Part shown: positions 1 through 9,599 of the stretch, piece after piece
Layout: the number at the start of each line of letters is the position of its first letter
Position numbering within the stretch: position 1 is the first letter of the stretch
Origin: Polychytrium aggregatum
Taxonomy: Eukaryota; Chytridiomycota; Chytridiomycetes; Polychytriales
Length of the DNA stretch: 54,248 nt
Direction of reading: 5' to 3'
Assembly (NCBI RefSeq): GCF_025602895.1
Contig: NW_026516410.1
Span: forward strand, 1 to 54,248
Notes under the pieces: generated by a model
What the model saw: only the letters and a program-made list of their open reading frames with translations
Database searches by the model: none
Told to the model about the DNA's origin: nothing
Program-made: the position numbers and the translations under genes

Positions 1-2
1 TT

Positions 3-1100
3 CCTTCCGAACGTTGGTGGGACCTGTCGATGGACTTCATCACGGATCTCCCACCTTCGAACGGTTTTGACTCGATCTTCGTGGTTAAGGACCGCCTGTC
101 CAAACAAGCACACTTTGTGCCCACCACGAAGACGGTTACAGGCGAGCAAACCGCCGAACTCTTCCTCTCCCACATCTTCCGCTTGCATGGTTGTCCCCGG
201 TCTATTGTTTCGGACCGAGGAACTCAGTTTACTTCGGCCTTCTGGAGGCGCTTCAATGAGCTTCTGAAGACGAAGATTTCCCTTTCTTCTGCCTTCCACC
301 CCGAGACCGACGGTTCGACCGAGGTTCTCAACCAGGTCATCGAGCAGTATTTGCGTATCCATTGCAATTACCTGCAAGACGACTGGACCCTTCACCTTCC
401 CCTTGCCGAGTTCACTTACAACAACTCGGAAAACACCTCCACTGGCATGACTCCCTTCTTTGCAGTCCATGGCCATCACCCCATTTTCGATCCCTCTATC
501 ATTCGTGATCCCTCTGTTGTGCCCTCTGCCGAAGAACGTGTCGACCGACTTCAGACCGTTCTCGAGGATCTCAAGGCCAACCTCCGGGTTGCCCAAGAGT
601 CCTACACTGTGCAGGCCAACAAATCCCGTCTCCCCACTCCCGACATCTCCGTTGGCGACCTCGTTTTTCTGGATCGTCGCCACATTCGCACCCTTCGTCC
701 CTCCAACAAGCTTGACCAGAAAAAGCTTGGCCCCTTTAAAGTTCTTCGCCGCATCAACCCCGTTGCCTTTGAGCTTAAACTCCCTTCCACACTTAAAGTT
801 CACCCCGTTTTCCATGTATCCCTCCTTGAACCCCGAACGAAGGACATTGTTCCCGAGTTCACCCAACCAGAACCACCTCCCATTCTTGTTAACTCCCAGG
901 AAGAGTTTGAGGTCGAGACTGTTCTCGATTCTCGGCTCTTCCGTGGTCGCTTACAGTACTTGGTTCAGTGGAAGGGCTATTCCGAGACTGACCGGTCTTG
1001 GGAGCCCGCTGCCAATGTTTCCCACGCCACTGATCTTGTTGCTGACTTCCACCTTCGCTATCCCTCAAAGCCGAAGGCGACGTCCGGAGTTCGTCGCTAA
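3..1100 (+). CDS. pol: Family A Pol, C-terminal part: integrase core and chromodomain (partial at window edge)
   Basis: This frame is open from the window edge to the stop at 1098-1100. It encodes the integrase catalytic core: first Asp in MDFITDLP, second Asp in VSDRGTQF, and Glu in DGSTEVLNQ. A GPF/GPY-type module follows (KKLGPFKVLRRINP). A C-terminal chromodomain runs from EEFEVETVLDSR through YLVQWKGY to DRSWEPAANV. Integrase inserts the cDNA; the chromodomain is known in chromoviruses to bind methylated histone H3 and direct insertion into heterochromatin. Protease, reverse transcriptase and RNase H lie outside the window for this copy but are present in A2 and A3. There is no visible break in this part. 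Confidence 0.92.
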   Translation, partial: PSERWWDLSMDFITDLPPSNGFDSIFVVKDRLSKQAHFVPTTKTVTGEQTAELFLSHIFRLHGCPRSIVSDRGTQFTSAFWRRFNELLKTKISLSSAFHPETDGSTEVLNQVIEQYLRIHCNYLQDDWTLHLPLAEFTYNNSENTSTGMTPFFAVHGHHPIFDPSIIRDPSVVPSAEERVDRLQTVLEDLKANLRVAQESYTVQANKSRLPTPDISVGDLVFLDRRHIRTLRPSNKLDQKKLGPFKVLRRINPVAFELKLPSTLKVHPVFHVSLLEPRTKDIVPEFTQPEPPPILVNSQEEFEVETVLDSRLFRGRLQYLVQWKGYSETDRSWEPAANVSHATDLVADFHLRYPSKPKATSGVRR

Positions 1101-1112
1101 GGAAGGGGATGA

Positions 1113-1903
1113 TGTTAGGGATAGCTCCTGCTTGTTCTCCACTTTGACTGCACACTTGGCTATTCTTTTGCCTTTCTGTTTGTTTGTGTGTAGCCTTGCA
1201 GTTCCCCTCCGATTTTCCGCCTTTTGCCTGTCTTTTCCGCTCCTTCCGCACTTCCGTTTTCCCGCGCTGCTCCGCTTCCTTTGTCTTCTTCGCACGCGCC
1301 GGTTTGTTTGTGCACGCGCCTTGCTGCGATTGGTTGCAATTCGGCTGCCGGTCATGTGTCCCCCCACCGGTGACTCATGACCTGCCTGACCGCCCCGATC
1401 TCTTGTTCATCTCGCATGCATTTGCCCCAACCTTATACTTGACCAATCCGCTTCTTGGACGTTGAGTCACATTGCTTCGCCTTTGCACGTTTCTCCTGCC
1501 AGGTGCTTCGCTTTTGCTTGCGCCTCTCTCGCTTTGGTTCTCTGCCTGTCTCGGTGGTCCTTCTCGGCCCTCGTTCGTGCATCGCCCCCTTCGCCCTGCT
1601 CGATCGCCCACTTTTCCCTCCCTTGGCCGCCCTTCGCTGCCAAGTCCGGACTTGTCTATAAATAGCCTGACCCCCGCGATGTGTAGTCGAACCTTAGCGT
1701 TCAAAATAGGACTAAATAAAGTGCCTTCTACTTTATTCTCTGAGTGTTCCTCACGTCTCATTTCGAGACAAGTCTTATCTTGAACGGATCTTTGCTTCCC
1801 TCGCTCCCTCTCCGAGTCCACTTCGGACTCTACCCTTGCTTTCCCTGAGCTCACTTCGAGCTCACTTCTTCTTTTGCCGTTGAGTCCCCTTTGGACTCTA
1901 ACA
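1113..1903 (+). repeat. 3' LTR of A1 (791 bp)
   Basis: The LTR begins TGTTAGGG and ends CTCTAACA, a 6-bp terminal inverted repeat. Identical-length copies flank A2 and A3. A TATA box (TATAAATA) is at 1657-1664, and an AATAAA-type signal follows near 1713. AGCGTTCAAAAT (1696-1707), 39 nt after the TATA start, is the likely transcript start and is complementary to the family A primer-binding site. Confidence 0.95.
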
Positions 1904-1918
1904 ATGGACGAGGGCAAG

Positions 1919-2499
1919 TGTCATGAACACCCTCTGCCTTTGCCCTCTTCCTTCCTTTGCCTTTGCCCTTTCCTTTCTGTTTGCCTGCCTTAGCGCTTTC
2001 CCTTCCTTCTGTTTGTTTGTTTCCCGCGCTGTGCTGCCTTGTTGTCTTCCCGCCAGCACGCGCGCTGTCTGTGTTCCGTTCCCGCTTCCTTGCTGTTGGT
2101 CGTGGGTTACGCCCACGACGCCGCCTCGACGCCGCCTGACGCCTTGGCGCCGCCATGCCGCCGCCACTGACGCCCGCTGACTCACGGATCCCGAGTCACG
2201 GCCGCCACCTGCTTCGCTCGCTGCTTCGCCCTCCCCGCCGCTGCTTCGCTCCTGCCCCCTCGCTCTGCAACGTCGATCCTTGGCGCTCGCATAAATAGCC
2301 CTCCGACCAGCCTCTGTCTTTTGCCTTCGTCTTGCCACTTTGTATTTTTAGTATCCTAAGCCTTGGATCTAGAATAAAACTTTGGCTTCACACTTGACAC
2401 TCTGTGTCCCAGTCCAGTCCCCGCTCCTCTCCCTACGTTCGAGTCTTGCATTAGGACTCTTGCGCGCTTCCCTGCTTGCCCCGTTGTCCAGTCTTGACA
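1919..2499 (+). repeat. 5' LTR of element B (581 bp)
   Basis: It runs from TGTCATGAACACC to CAGTCTTGACA and matches 10747-11327. ATAAATA at 2291-2297 is the TATA box. GTCTTGCCA (2329-2337), 38 nt downstream, is the likely transcript start and is complementary to the primer-binding site just beyond the LTR. Confidence 0.95.
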
Positions 2500-2501
2500 C
2501 T

Positions 2502-2510
2502 TGGCAAGAC
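2502..2510 (+). promoter_or_regulatory. Family B primer-binding site, self-priming type
   Basis: TGGCAAGAC begins two bases after the LTR and is the exact complement of GTCTTGCCA at 2329-2337 in the LTR, near the predicted transcript start. This is the layout of Tf1/sushi-type self-primed elements, where the mRNA 5' end folds back to prime minus-strand synthesis. No obvious tRNA 3'-end match was seen. Confidence 0.6.
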
Positions 2511-2571
2511 CTTCAACAACCCCCCACTTGCCCAGCTTTTGTCCCCGTTCCCTTCGCTATCTCTTTTACCA

Positions 2572-3810
2572 ATGGCTTCCCCTTCTGGCCTTTCCGAGCC
2601 CGAGCTCCAGGCCATCCGTGCGGTCATTATCCAGTCCGCCGAGAACGCCCGTTCTCTCCAGGACTTTTCCAAGTTCCTCCACGATCAGGATGATGCGCTC
2701 AACCGCATCACCGATCGTATGGACCAGGTCCTGGCTCGCCGTGAAGAGGATGTCCGCCAAGTTGTCGCCGCCAGTGTCCAGGAGGCCCTCCGCAGCTACC
2801 AGGCCCAGCTACCTCCTCCAGTTCCTGCTCCCGCTCCGATCCGTCGCGCAGGTCGCCCCTACTTCGGCGTACCTGACGACGTCGATGATCCTGCCCAAGA
2901 CCCCGAGGATCACTCTGCTGGTCGCAACTCTGCCACCAGGCAGATAGGTCCTCCCGACCGCTTCTCTGGTAAGGACCCGAGCCGCTGCAATGCCTTCCTC
3001 TCGCATTGCAGACTGGCCTTCGTGTCCAACCCTCCCCTCTTCCAGACTGAAAGGGATAAGGTGTTTTACGCCTTATCCTATCTCGATGGTACTGCTGCAG
3101 ACTACATGCAGCCGTACATCGATCAGTTGGAGAGAGACCCCGAGTGCTCTCCCCCTGCCATCCGTGACTTTGCCGGTTTCTCCGAGTGGCTCCGTGCTGC
3201 CTTTGGCCAGGTCCAGCCCACCATCGCCGCTGCTCGCGAGATGGTCAGGCTTTACCAAGTCACCTCCGCCGCCGCCTATGCCGCCGAGTACCGCCGCCAA
3301 GCCGTCCACCTCGTCACTTGGTCCCAAGACCCTCTCATGTTCCACTTCGAGAGTGGACTCAAGCCCTCGGTTCAAGATGAACTCTCCCGCCGCTCCTTCG
3401 ACAACCTCGAAGATCTCATGCAAGCGGCGATCGCCATCGACAACCGCCAGGAGGACCAACGCTCCCGCCGTCCCAACCACCGCTCCGCTCCTGCTCCTGC
3501 TCCTGCTCGTCCGGCTCCTCTCCCTTTCCGTCCGGCTCCTCGTCCCTTCGCTCCTGCTCCTCCTCCTCGCCCCGCTCAAGCCTTCAACGTTCCCCAGCCC
3601 ATGGACCTCAGCCAGGCTTCCGCTCGCAGGCTGACCGCCGAGGACAAGGCCGCCCTCCGTGCTGCTAATCGTTGCTTTTATTGCAAGCAGGAAGGGCACA
3701 TTGCCCCTCGCTGCCCCAATAAGGCATCCTCCCGCTTGGCTGCCATCGATGCTTCTTTGGCTGTCGTTGATGTGAATAAACTTGACGACCAGGAAAACTT
3801 CTCTGCCTAG
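2572..3810 (+). CDS. gag: Family B Gag (capsid/nucleocapsid polyprotein)
   Basis: This 412-residue protein starts at the first ATG beyond the LTR (MASPSGLSEPE); the frame is also open upstream into the LTR, but that part is not expected to be translated. The N-terminus is helical, the middle is a capsid-type retrotransposon Gag domain (about residues 120-270), then comes a Pro/Ala-rich linker, and a single CCHC zinc knuckle (CFYCKQEGHIAPRC) near residue 365 binds RNA. Gag assembles the virus-like particle in the cytoplasm. The stop at 3808-3810 lies upstream of pol, which is in the -1 frame and stays open back across the gag stop, suggesting -1 frameshifting. The B' copy differs at one residue (Glu to Lys in QLERDPEC). 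Confidence 0.93.
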   Translation: MASPSGLSEPELQAIRAVIIQSAENARSLQDFSKFLHDQDDALNRITDRMDQVLARREEDVRQVVAASVQEALRSYQAQLPPPVPAPAPIRRAGRPYFGVPDDVDDPAQDPEDHSAGRNSATRQIGPPDRFSGKDPSRCNAFLSHCRLAFVSNPPLFQTERDKVFYALSYLDGTAADYMQPYIDQLERDPECSPPAIRDFAGFSEWLRAAFGQVQPTIAAAREMVRLYQVTSAAAYAAEYRRQAVHLVTWSQDPLMFHFESGLKPSVQDELSRRSFDNLEDLMQAAIAIDNRQEDQRSRRPNHRSAPAPAPARPAPLPFRPAPRPFAPAPPPRPAQAFNVPQPMDLSQASARRLTAEDKAALRAANRCFYCKQEGHIAPRCPNKASSRLAAIDASLAVVDVNKLDDQENFSA

Positions 3811-3998
3811 AAAAGGTCGGAGGAGCTTTCCTAGGCGTCAATCATGTCATAAATCTTCCTCCTGTAAATGTCTCCACGGTAAATCACTCTTCTGCCTTTT
3901 GCCATCTTGCCCCCGTCACCATTGCCACCGTTTCCACCGCTCTTGCTTCTTCGTCTTCGCCTCCCGAGCCTGACATCCAACGTCAGCCCTCCCTCGCT

Positions 3999-6532
3999 GT
4001 GACTCTGCTGTGCGGTCCAGAGTCCATACGGGCAACCGCCATGATCGATACCGGCGCGGTTACTTCGTTTATGGACACTGGATTCGCCGCAACCCACGCT
4101 CTCCCCACCTTTGAAACTTCTTTCGTCATCACTCTTGCCGATGGTTCTTCGATGGAGTCTAGTCTTGGAGTTTGTGTTTCTATGATCACAGGCATCAGCC
4201 ACTATGAACAAATCTCGTTCGCGCTGATTCCCTTGGCTTCATACCCGATCATCTTGGGTATGGATTGGATCAAGAAACACAAACCCTACTTTGACTGGCA
4301 CCATGACTCTATTTTCTTGCCTTGCACCTCTATCCACAGTTTGGCCTCCCCGTTCTCTCCCGAGCCACAGTCCTCTAGGTCCAGCCCTGCCGAGTCCCCT
4401 GCTGAGGTCCCCGCCGAGCCTGCCGTGTCCCTGCCCGAGTCCAAGATTGTTCCTGCCAAGTCCCCAGCCGAGTCCCCAGCCGAGCCCGAGATCCTCCCTG
4501 CCTTGCCTCCTGCCGTGCCCAAGCCCAGTCCTGCCTTGCCTCCTGCCGTCCCAAAGACCAAGACCAAGACCCAGTCCCTGCCCAGCGTCAGCCTGATCGG
4601 CAGCATCCCCTTCCAGCACGCCGTCCAGAAGGAAGGCCTGGAAGTGTTCCTCTTGGATGCTGCCCGAGTCCTGTCCCTCTGCTCCGTCGACGCTGGAGCC
4701 AAGCCCAAGGCCGAGCCCTCTGTCCCCTCCAAGTACTCGTCCTTTGCCAAGGTGTTTTCCAAGTCCGAGGCCGACAAGCTCCCCCAGCACCGCCCTTACG
4801 ACCACACGATCCCGTTGGTCGAAGGTGCGTCTCCGTCGTTTGGGCCCGTCTACAACCTCTCCAAGCCGGAGATGGACGCCCTCCACACCTACATCCAAGA
4901 GAACCTCTCCAAGGGTTTCATCCGCCGTTCCGAGTCCCCTGCCGGTGCCCCAGTCCTGTTCGTCAAGAAGAAGGATGGCTCCCTCCGTCTCTGCGTCGAC
5001 TACCGGGCCCTGAACAAGATCACCGTGCCGAACCGCTGTCCCCTTCCTCTGATTGCCGAGACGTTCGACAACCTCGGCAAGGCCAAGATCTTCACCAAGC
5101 TCGACATGCGAGGCGCATACAACCTTTTGCGCATCGCTGAAGGTGAAGAGTGGAAGACGGCCTTCCGCTGCCGCTACGGCCATTTCGAGTACAACGTCAT
5201 GCCGTTCGGCTTGACCAACGCTCCTGCCTCGTTCCAAGCCTTCGTCAACGATGTCCTCCGAGAATACCTTGACCAGTTCGTGGTCGTCTACCTGGACGAC
5301 ATCCTCATCTACTCCTCCGATCCTGCCGAGCACGAGGCTCATGTCAAGAAAGTCCTGACCAAGCTCCAAGACGCCGGACTCTCACTCAAGCTTGAAAAGT
5401 GTGAGTTCGACCAGTCCTCCGTCGCCTTCCTCGGGTTCATCATCTCGCCCGATGGAATCTCCATGGATCCCGACAAGGTCAAGGCCATCCAGGAGTGGGA
5501 GATCCCCCGATCTGCCCACGACATCCAAGTCTTCCTCGGCCTGGCGAACTTCTACCGTCGGTTCGTCAAGGACTACTCCAAGATCGCCACCCCGCTGACG
5601 GACCTCCTGAAGAAGGACATCAAGTTCTCCTGGTCTCCCTCGGCTCAAACGTCATTCCTGAAGCTTAAGGAATGCCTGAGCACCGGTCCTGTCCTCCGCC
5701 ACTTCGACCCCGAGCGTCAGTGCGTCATCGAAGCCGACGCATCTGACTATGCTCTTGGCGCTGTTCTCAGTCAGCGCGACGACGAAGGCCTCCTGCACCC
5801 CGTGGCTTTCTACTCCCGGAAGCTGCTCGATGCGGAAATGAATTATCAAATCTATGATAAGGAACTTCTCGCCATCGTCGCAGCCTTCAAGCAATGGAGA
5901 CACTACCTCGAGTTCTCCTCCCAAGCCACCGAGGTCGTCACCGACCACAAGAACCTCGAATACTTCCAGACCTCCCGCAACCTCAGCCGTCGCCAAGTCC
6001 GTTGGTCCGAGATCCTTGGCGATTACAACTTCGTCATCAGGTATCGACCCGGAACCCTCAACAATGCCGCCGACGCCCTCTCCCGCAAGGACAAGTTCCC
6101 TAAGGAGGGGGGTGACTCTCGTAGCTCCCCGAACACCCAGACCCTGCTGCCACCAAAACTCTTCGTTTCCGCCCTCCGAGCTGTTCCCGTTGCCCCCGAG
6201 TCCGAGGATATCGCCGCCCTCATCAAGTCAAACCTCAAGAAGGACTCTACCTTTGGTCCGATCCTGTCCCAAGTCCTCAAGAACCCTGCCTCCTGTCCCG
6301 GCTACTCCGTCGACAACGACCTTCTGCTCTTTGAAGGTCTCGTCTGCGTCCCCGATGTTCCCGAGCTCAAGCGCAAGATTCTCGTCGAGTGCCACGACTC
6401 GCCGACCGCCGGCCACTTCGGCGTCGCCAAGACCTTCGAGCTCGTCTCCCGGACCTTCCACTGGCCGACCATGCGTCGCTACATCAAGGAGTATGTCTCC
6501 GGATGCGACACCTGCCAGCGGAACAAGCACTC
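3999..6532 (+). CDS. pol: Family B Pol, first part: protease, reverse transcriptase, RNase H, integrase zinc finger
   Basis: The frame is open upstream to the end of gag, so no start codon needs to be used; 3999 is a GTG and the first in-frame ATG is at 4041. Domains in order are: aspartic protease (MIDTGAVTSF), a long Pro/Ser/Glu linker, RT ([24 protein letters not shown], catalytic VVYLDDILIYS), RNase H (EADASDYALGAVLSQ), and the integrase HHCC zinc-binding region ending at GCDTCQRNK. The reading is cut at 6532 by the B' LTR. The remainder (integrase core, chromodomain) resumes at 9600 and is in frame once B' and one target copy are removed. Codons are strongly C-rich at third positions. 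Confidence 0.93.
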
Positions 6533-6759
6533 TGTCATGAACCGAGTTTCCTTGCCTTGTATCTTGCCTAGTTATCTTGCCTTGTCCTTGAAATGAACTT
6601 TGTATTTTTAGTATCCTAAGCCTTGGATCTAGAATAAAACTTTGGCTTCACACTTGACACTCTGTGTCCCAGTCCAGTCCCCGCTCCTCTCCCTACGTTC
6701 GAGTCTTGCATTAGGACTCTTGCGCGCTTCCCTGCTTGCCCCGTTGTCCAGTCTTGACA
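6533..6759 (+). repeat. 5' LTR of B' (227 bp)
   Basis: It begins TGTCATGAACCG and ends GTCTTGACA, and matches 9368-9594. From 6597 on it matches 2337-2499 of LTR B; the first 64 bp are unrelated. The U3 lacks a clear TATA box but holds two short CTTGCC direct repeats. Confidence 0.93.
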
Positions 6760-6831
6760 CTTGGCAAGACCTTCAACAACCCCCCACTTGCCCAGCTTTT
6801 GTCCCCGTTCCCTTCGCTATCTCTTTTACCA

Positions 6832-8070
6832 ATGGCTTCCCCTTCTGGCCTTTCCGAGCCCGAGCTCCAGGCCATCCGTGCGGTCATTATCCAGTCCGCC
6901 GAGAACGCCCGTTCTCTCCAGGACTTTTCCAAGTTCCTCCACGATCAGGATGATGCGCTCAACCGCATCACCGATCGTATGGACCAGGTCCTGGCTCGCC
7001 GTGAAGAGGATGTCCGCCAAGTTGTCGCCGCCAGTGTCCAGGAGGCCCTCCGCAGCTACCAGGCCCAGCTACCTCCTCCAGTTCCTGCTCCCGCTCCGAT
7101 CCGTCGCGCAGGTCGCCCCTACTTCGGCGTACCTGACGACGTCGATGATCCTGCCCAAGACCCCGAGGATCACTCTGCTGGTCGCAACTCTGCCACCAGG
7201 CAGATAGGTCCTCCCGACCGCTTCTCTGGTAAGGACCCGAGCCGCTGCAATGCCTTCCTCTCGCATTGCAGACTGGCCTTCGTGTCCAACCCTCCCCTCT
7301 TCCAGACTGAAAGGGATAAGGTGTTTTACGCCTTATCCTATCTCGATGGTACTGCTGCAGACTACATGCAGCCGTACATCGATCAGTTGAAGAGAGACCC
7401 CGAGTGCTCTCCCCCTGCCATCCGTGACTTTGCCGGTTTCTCCGAGTGGCTCCGTGCTGCCTTTGGCCAGGTCCAGCCCACCATCGCCGCTGCTCGCGAG
7501 ATGGTCAGGCTTTACCAAGTCACCTCCGCCGCCGCCTATGCCGCCGAGTACCGCCGCCAAGCCGTCCACCTCGTCACTTGGTCCCAAGACCCTCTCATGT
7601 TCCACTTCGAGAGTGGACTCAAGCCCTCGGTTCAAGATGAACTCTCCCGCCGCTCCTTCGACAACCTCGAAGATCTCATGCAAGCGGCGATCGCCATCGA
7701 CAACCGCCAGGAGGACCAACGCTCCCGCCGTCCCAACCACCGCTCCGCTCCTGCTCCTGCTCCTGCTCGTCCGGCTCCTCTCCCTTTCCGTCCGGCTCCT
7801 CGTCCCTTCGCTCCTGCTCCTCCTCCTCGCCCCGCTCAAGCCTTCAACGTTCCCCAGCCCATGGACCTCAGCCAGGCTTCCGCTCGCAGGCTGACCGCCG
7901 AGGACAAGGCCGCCCTCCGTGCTGCTAATCGTTGCTTTTATTGCAAGCAGGAAGGGCACATTGCCCCTCGCTGCCCCAATAAGGCATCCTCCCGCTTGGC
8001 TGCCATCGATGCTTCTTTGGCTGTCGTTGATGTGAATAAACTTGACGACCAGGAAAACTTCTCTGCCTAG
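6832..8070 (+). CDS. gag: Gag carried by B'
   Basis: This is an intact 412-residue copy of the family B Gag, with the capsid-like domain and the CCHC knuckle (CFYCKQEGHIAPRC). One coding difference was seen against 2572-3810: Lys replaces Glu in the sequence QLKRDPEC. An intact Gag in an element without RT or integrase suggests the copy could still make particles or package its own RNA, while needing B's Pol for replication. The start is the same ATG as in B, 72 bp past the LTR. Confidence 0.92.
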   Translation: MASPSGLSEPELQAIRAVIIQSAENARSLQDFSKFLHDQDDALNRITDRMDQVLARREEDVRQVVAASVQEALRSYQAQLPPPVPAPAPIRRAGRPYFGVPDDVDDPAQDPEDHSAGRNSATRQIGPPDRFSGKDPSRCNAFLSHCRLAFVSNPPLFQTERDKVFYALSYLDGTAADYMQPYIDQLKRDPECSPPAIRDFAGFSEWLRAAFGQVQPTIAAAREMVRLYQVTSAAAYAAEYRRQAVHLVTWSQDPLMFHFESGLKPSVQDELSRRSFDNLEDLMQAAIAIDNRQEDQRSRRPNHRSAPAPAPARPAPLPFRPAPRPFAPAPPPRPAQAFNVPQPMDLSQASARRLTAEDKAALRAANRCFYCKQEGHIAPRCPNKASSRLAAIDASLAVVDVNKLDDQENFSA

Positions 8071-8258
8071 AAAAGGTCGGAGGAGCTTTCCTAGGCGTCA
8101 ATCATGTCATAAATCTTCCTCCTGTAAATGTCTCCACGGTAAATCACTCTTCTGCCTTTTGCCATCTTGCCCCCGTCACCATTGCCACCGTTTCCACCGC
8201 TCTTGCTTCTTCGTCTTCGCCTCCCGAGCCTGACATCCAACGTCAGCCCTCCCTCGCT

Positions 8259-9356
8259 GTGACTCTGCTGTGCGGTCCAGAGTCCATACGGGCAACCGCC
8301 ATGATCGATACCGGCGCGGTTACTTCGTTTATGGACACTGGATTCGCCGCAACCCACGCTCTCCCCACCTTTGAAACTTCTTTCGTCATCACTCTTGCCG
8401 ATGGTTCTTCGATGGAGTCTAGTCTTGGAGTTTGTGTTTCTATGATCACAGGCATCAGCCACTATGAACAAATCTCGTTCGCGCTGATTCCCTTGGCTTC
8501 ATACCCGATCATCTTGGGTATGGATTGGATCAAGAAACACAAACCCTACTTTGACTGGCACCATGACTCTATTTTCTTGCCTTGCACCTCTATCCACAGT
8601 TTGGCCTCCCCGTTCTCTCCCGAGCCACAGTCCTCTAGGTCCAGCCCTGCCGAGTCCCCTGCTGAGGTCCCCGCCGAGCCTGCCGTGTCCCTGCCCGAGT
8701 CCAAGATTGTTCCTGCCAAGTCCCCAGCCGAGTCCCCAGCCGAGCCCGAGATCCTCCCTGCCTTGCCTCCTGCCGTGCCCAAGCCCAGTCCTGCCTTGCC
8801 TCCTGCCGTCCCAAAGACCAAGACCAAGACCCAGTCCCTGCCCAGCGTCAGCCTGATCGGCAGCATCCCCTTCCAGCACGCCGTCCAGAAGGAAGGCCTG
8901 GAAGTGTTCCTCTTGGATGCTGCCCGAGTCCTGTCCCTCTGCTCCGTCGACGCTGGAGCCAAGCCCAAGGCCGAGCCCTCTGTCCCCTCCAAGTACTCGT
9001 CCTTTGCCAAGGTGTTTTCCAAGTCCGAGGCCGACAAGCTCCCCCAGCACCGCCCTTACGACCACACGATCCCGTTGGTCGAAGGTGCGTCTCCGTCGTT
9101 TGGGCCCGTCTACAACCTCTCCAAGCCGGAGATGGACGCCCTCCACACCTACATCCAAGAGAACCTCTCCAAGGGTTTCATCCGCCGTTCCGAGTCCCCT
9201 GCCAGTGCCCCAGTTCGCCGAGTTCGTTTAAGGTGTCTGCATACCAGTCTGGAGGTTGCCGGTTCGAAACCGATGCTGACACTGAATTTCGGAAAAGCCC
9301 GAGCTGGGGTGCCGTTCATGTTCCAGTCCTATCGAGCCATTATGGCTGACCTATAA
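8259..9356 (+). pseudogene. pol: Truncated Pol of B': protease and start of RT only
   Basis: From 8259 to about 9213 it matches B pol: aspartic protease (MIDTGAVTSF), the Pro-rich linker, and the RT N-terminus up to RRSESPA. A junction within CCCCAGT then leads into unrelated sequence and the frame ends at a stop at 9354-9356. The RT active site, RNase H and integrase are absent. One base next to the junction (GGT to AGT, about 9204) differs from B. The product could at most supply protease. Confidence 0.9.
9214..9281 (+). other. tRNA-like (Leu/Ser-type) sequence inside B'
   Basis: A D-arm-like box (GCCGAGTTCGTTTAAGGT, from 9217) is followed 26 bp later by a canonical B-box/T-arm (GGTTCGAAACC, 9261-9271) and a 3' acceptor-like GCTGACA. 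The 5' acceptor strand is only half complementary because it overlaps the junction with pol, and I could not fold a proper anticodon arm. I read it as a degenerate tRNA or the head of a tRNA-derived SINE, not a working tRNA gene. Confidence 0.4.
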
Positions 9357-9367
9357 GGGGGAGATAG

Positions 9368-9594
9368 TGTCATGAACCGAGTTTCCTTGCCTTGTATCTT
9401 GCCTAGTTATCTTGCCTTGTCCTTGAAATGAACTTTGTATTTTTAGTATCCTAAGCCTTGGATCTAGAATAAAACTTTGGCTTCACACTTGACACTCTGT
9501 GTCCCAGTCCAGTCCCCGCTCCTCTCCCTACGTTCGAGTCTTGCATTAGGACTCTTGCGCGCTTCCCTGCTTGCCCCGTTGTCCAGTCTTGACA
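9368..9594 (+). repeat. 3' LTR of B' (227 bp)
   Basis: It matches 6533-6759. A purine-rich tract ending AGGGGGAGATAG precedes it directly. It is followed by the second CACTC target copy and then by the resumed pol of B. Confidence 0.93.
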
Positions 9595-9599
9595 CACTC

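Larger units (their letters stand above)
1..1903 (+). mobile_element. Family A Ty3/Gypsy chromovirus copy A1, 3' part only
   Basis: The window opens inside pol of this element and includes its 3' end and 3' LTR. Where compared it matches the complete minus-strand copies A2 (30866-37272) and A3 (46914-53320). A polypurine tract (AAGGAAGGGGATGA, 1099-1112) lies directly before the LTR, as expected for plus-strand priming. The right flank (1904-1918) matches the minus strand of family B pol, so A1 sits in an older B-like relic. The left LTR and left target duplication are outside the window. Confidence 0.93.
6533..9594 (+). mobile_element. B' : short non-autonomous chimeric Gypsy element nested in B pol
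   Basis: The element is 3062 bp with 227-bp LTRs and a perfect CACTC target duplication (6528-6532 and 9595-9599). It carries a near-identical copy of family B from the LTR's R/U5 part through gag and early pol, up to about 9213. About 154 bp of unrelated sequence then follows, including a tRNA-like stretch and its own polypurine tract (about 9353-9367). Its LTR shares only the last 163 bp with LTR B, and its U3 (64 bp) is different. It lacks RT, RNase H and integrase, so it would have to be mobilised in trans. A template switch between two packaged RNAs would explain the structure. Confidence 0.93.

Noticed and set aside
460..1380. 306-codon frame overlapping the end of A1 pol and its LTR, repeated in A2 and A3
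   Set aside because: It overlaps the integrase/chromodomain frame in another phase, is Pro/Ser/Leu-rich without motifs, and runs into LTR sequence.
2476..2571. Upstream start for B gag inside the LTR
   Set aside because: The extra 32 codons lie in U5 and the primer-binding region and begin with a non-ATG codon; the ATG at 2572 is the natural start.
9214..9281. A functional tRNA gene
   Set aside because: The T arm and D arm look right, but the acceptor stem is half mismatched and no sound anticodon arm could be drawn, so I list it only as tRNA-like.
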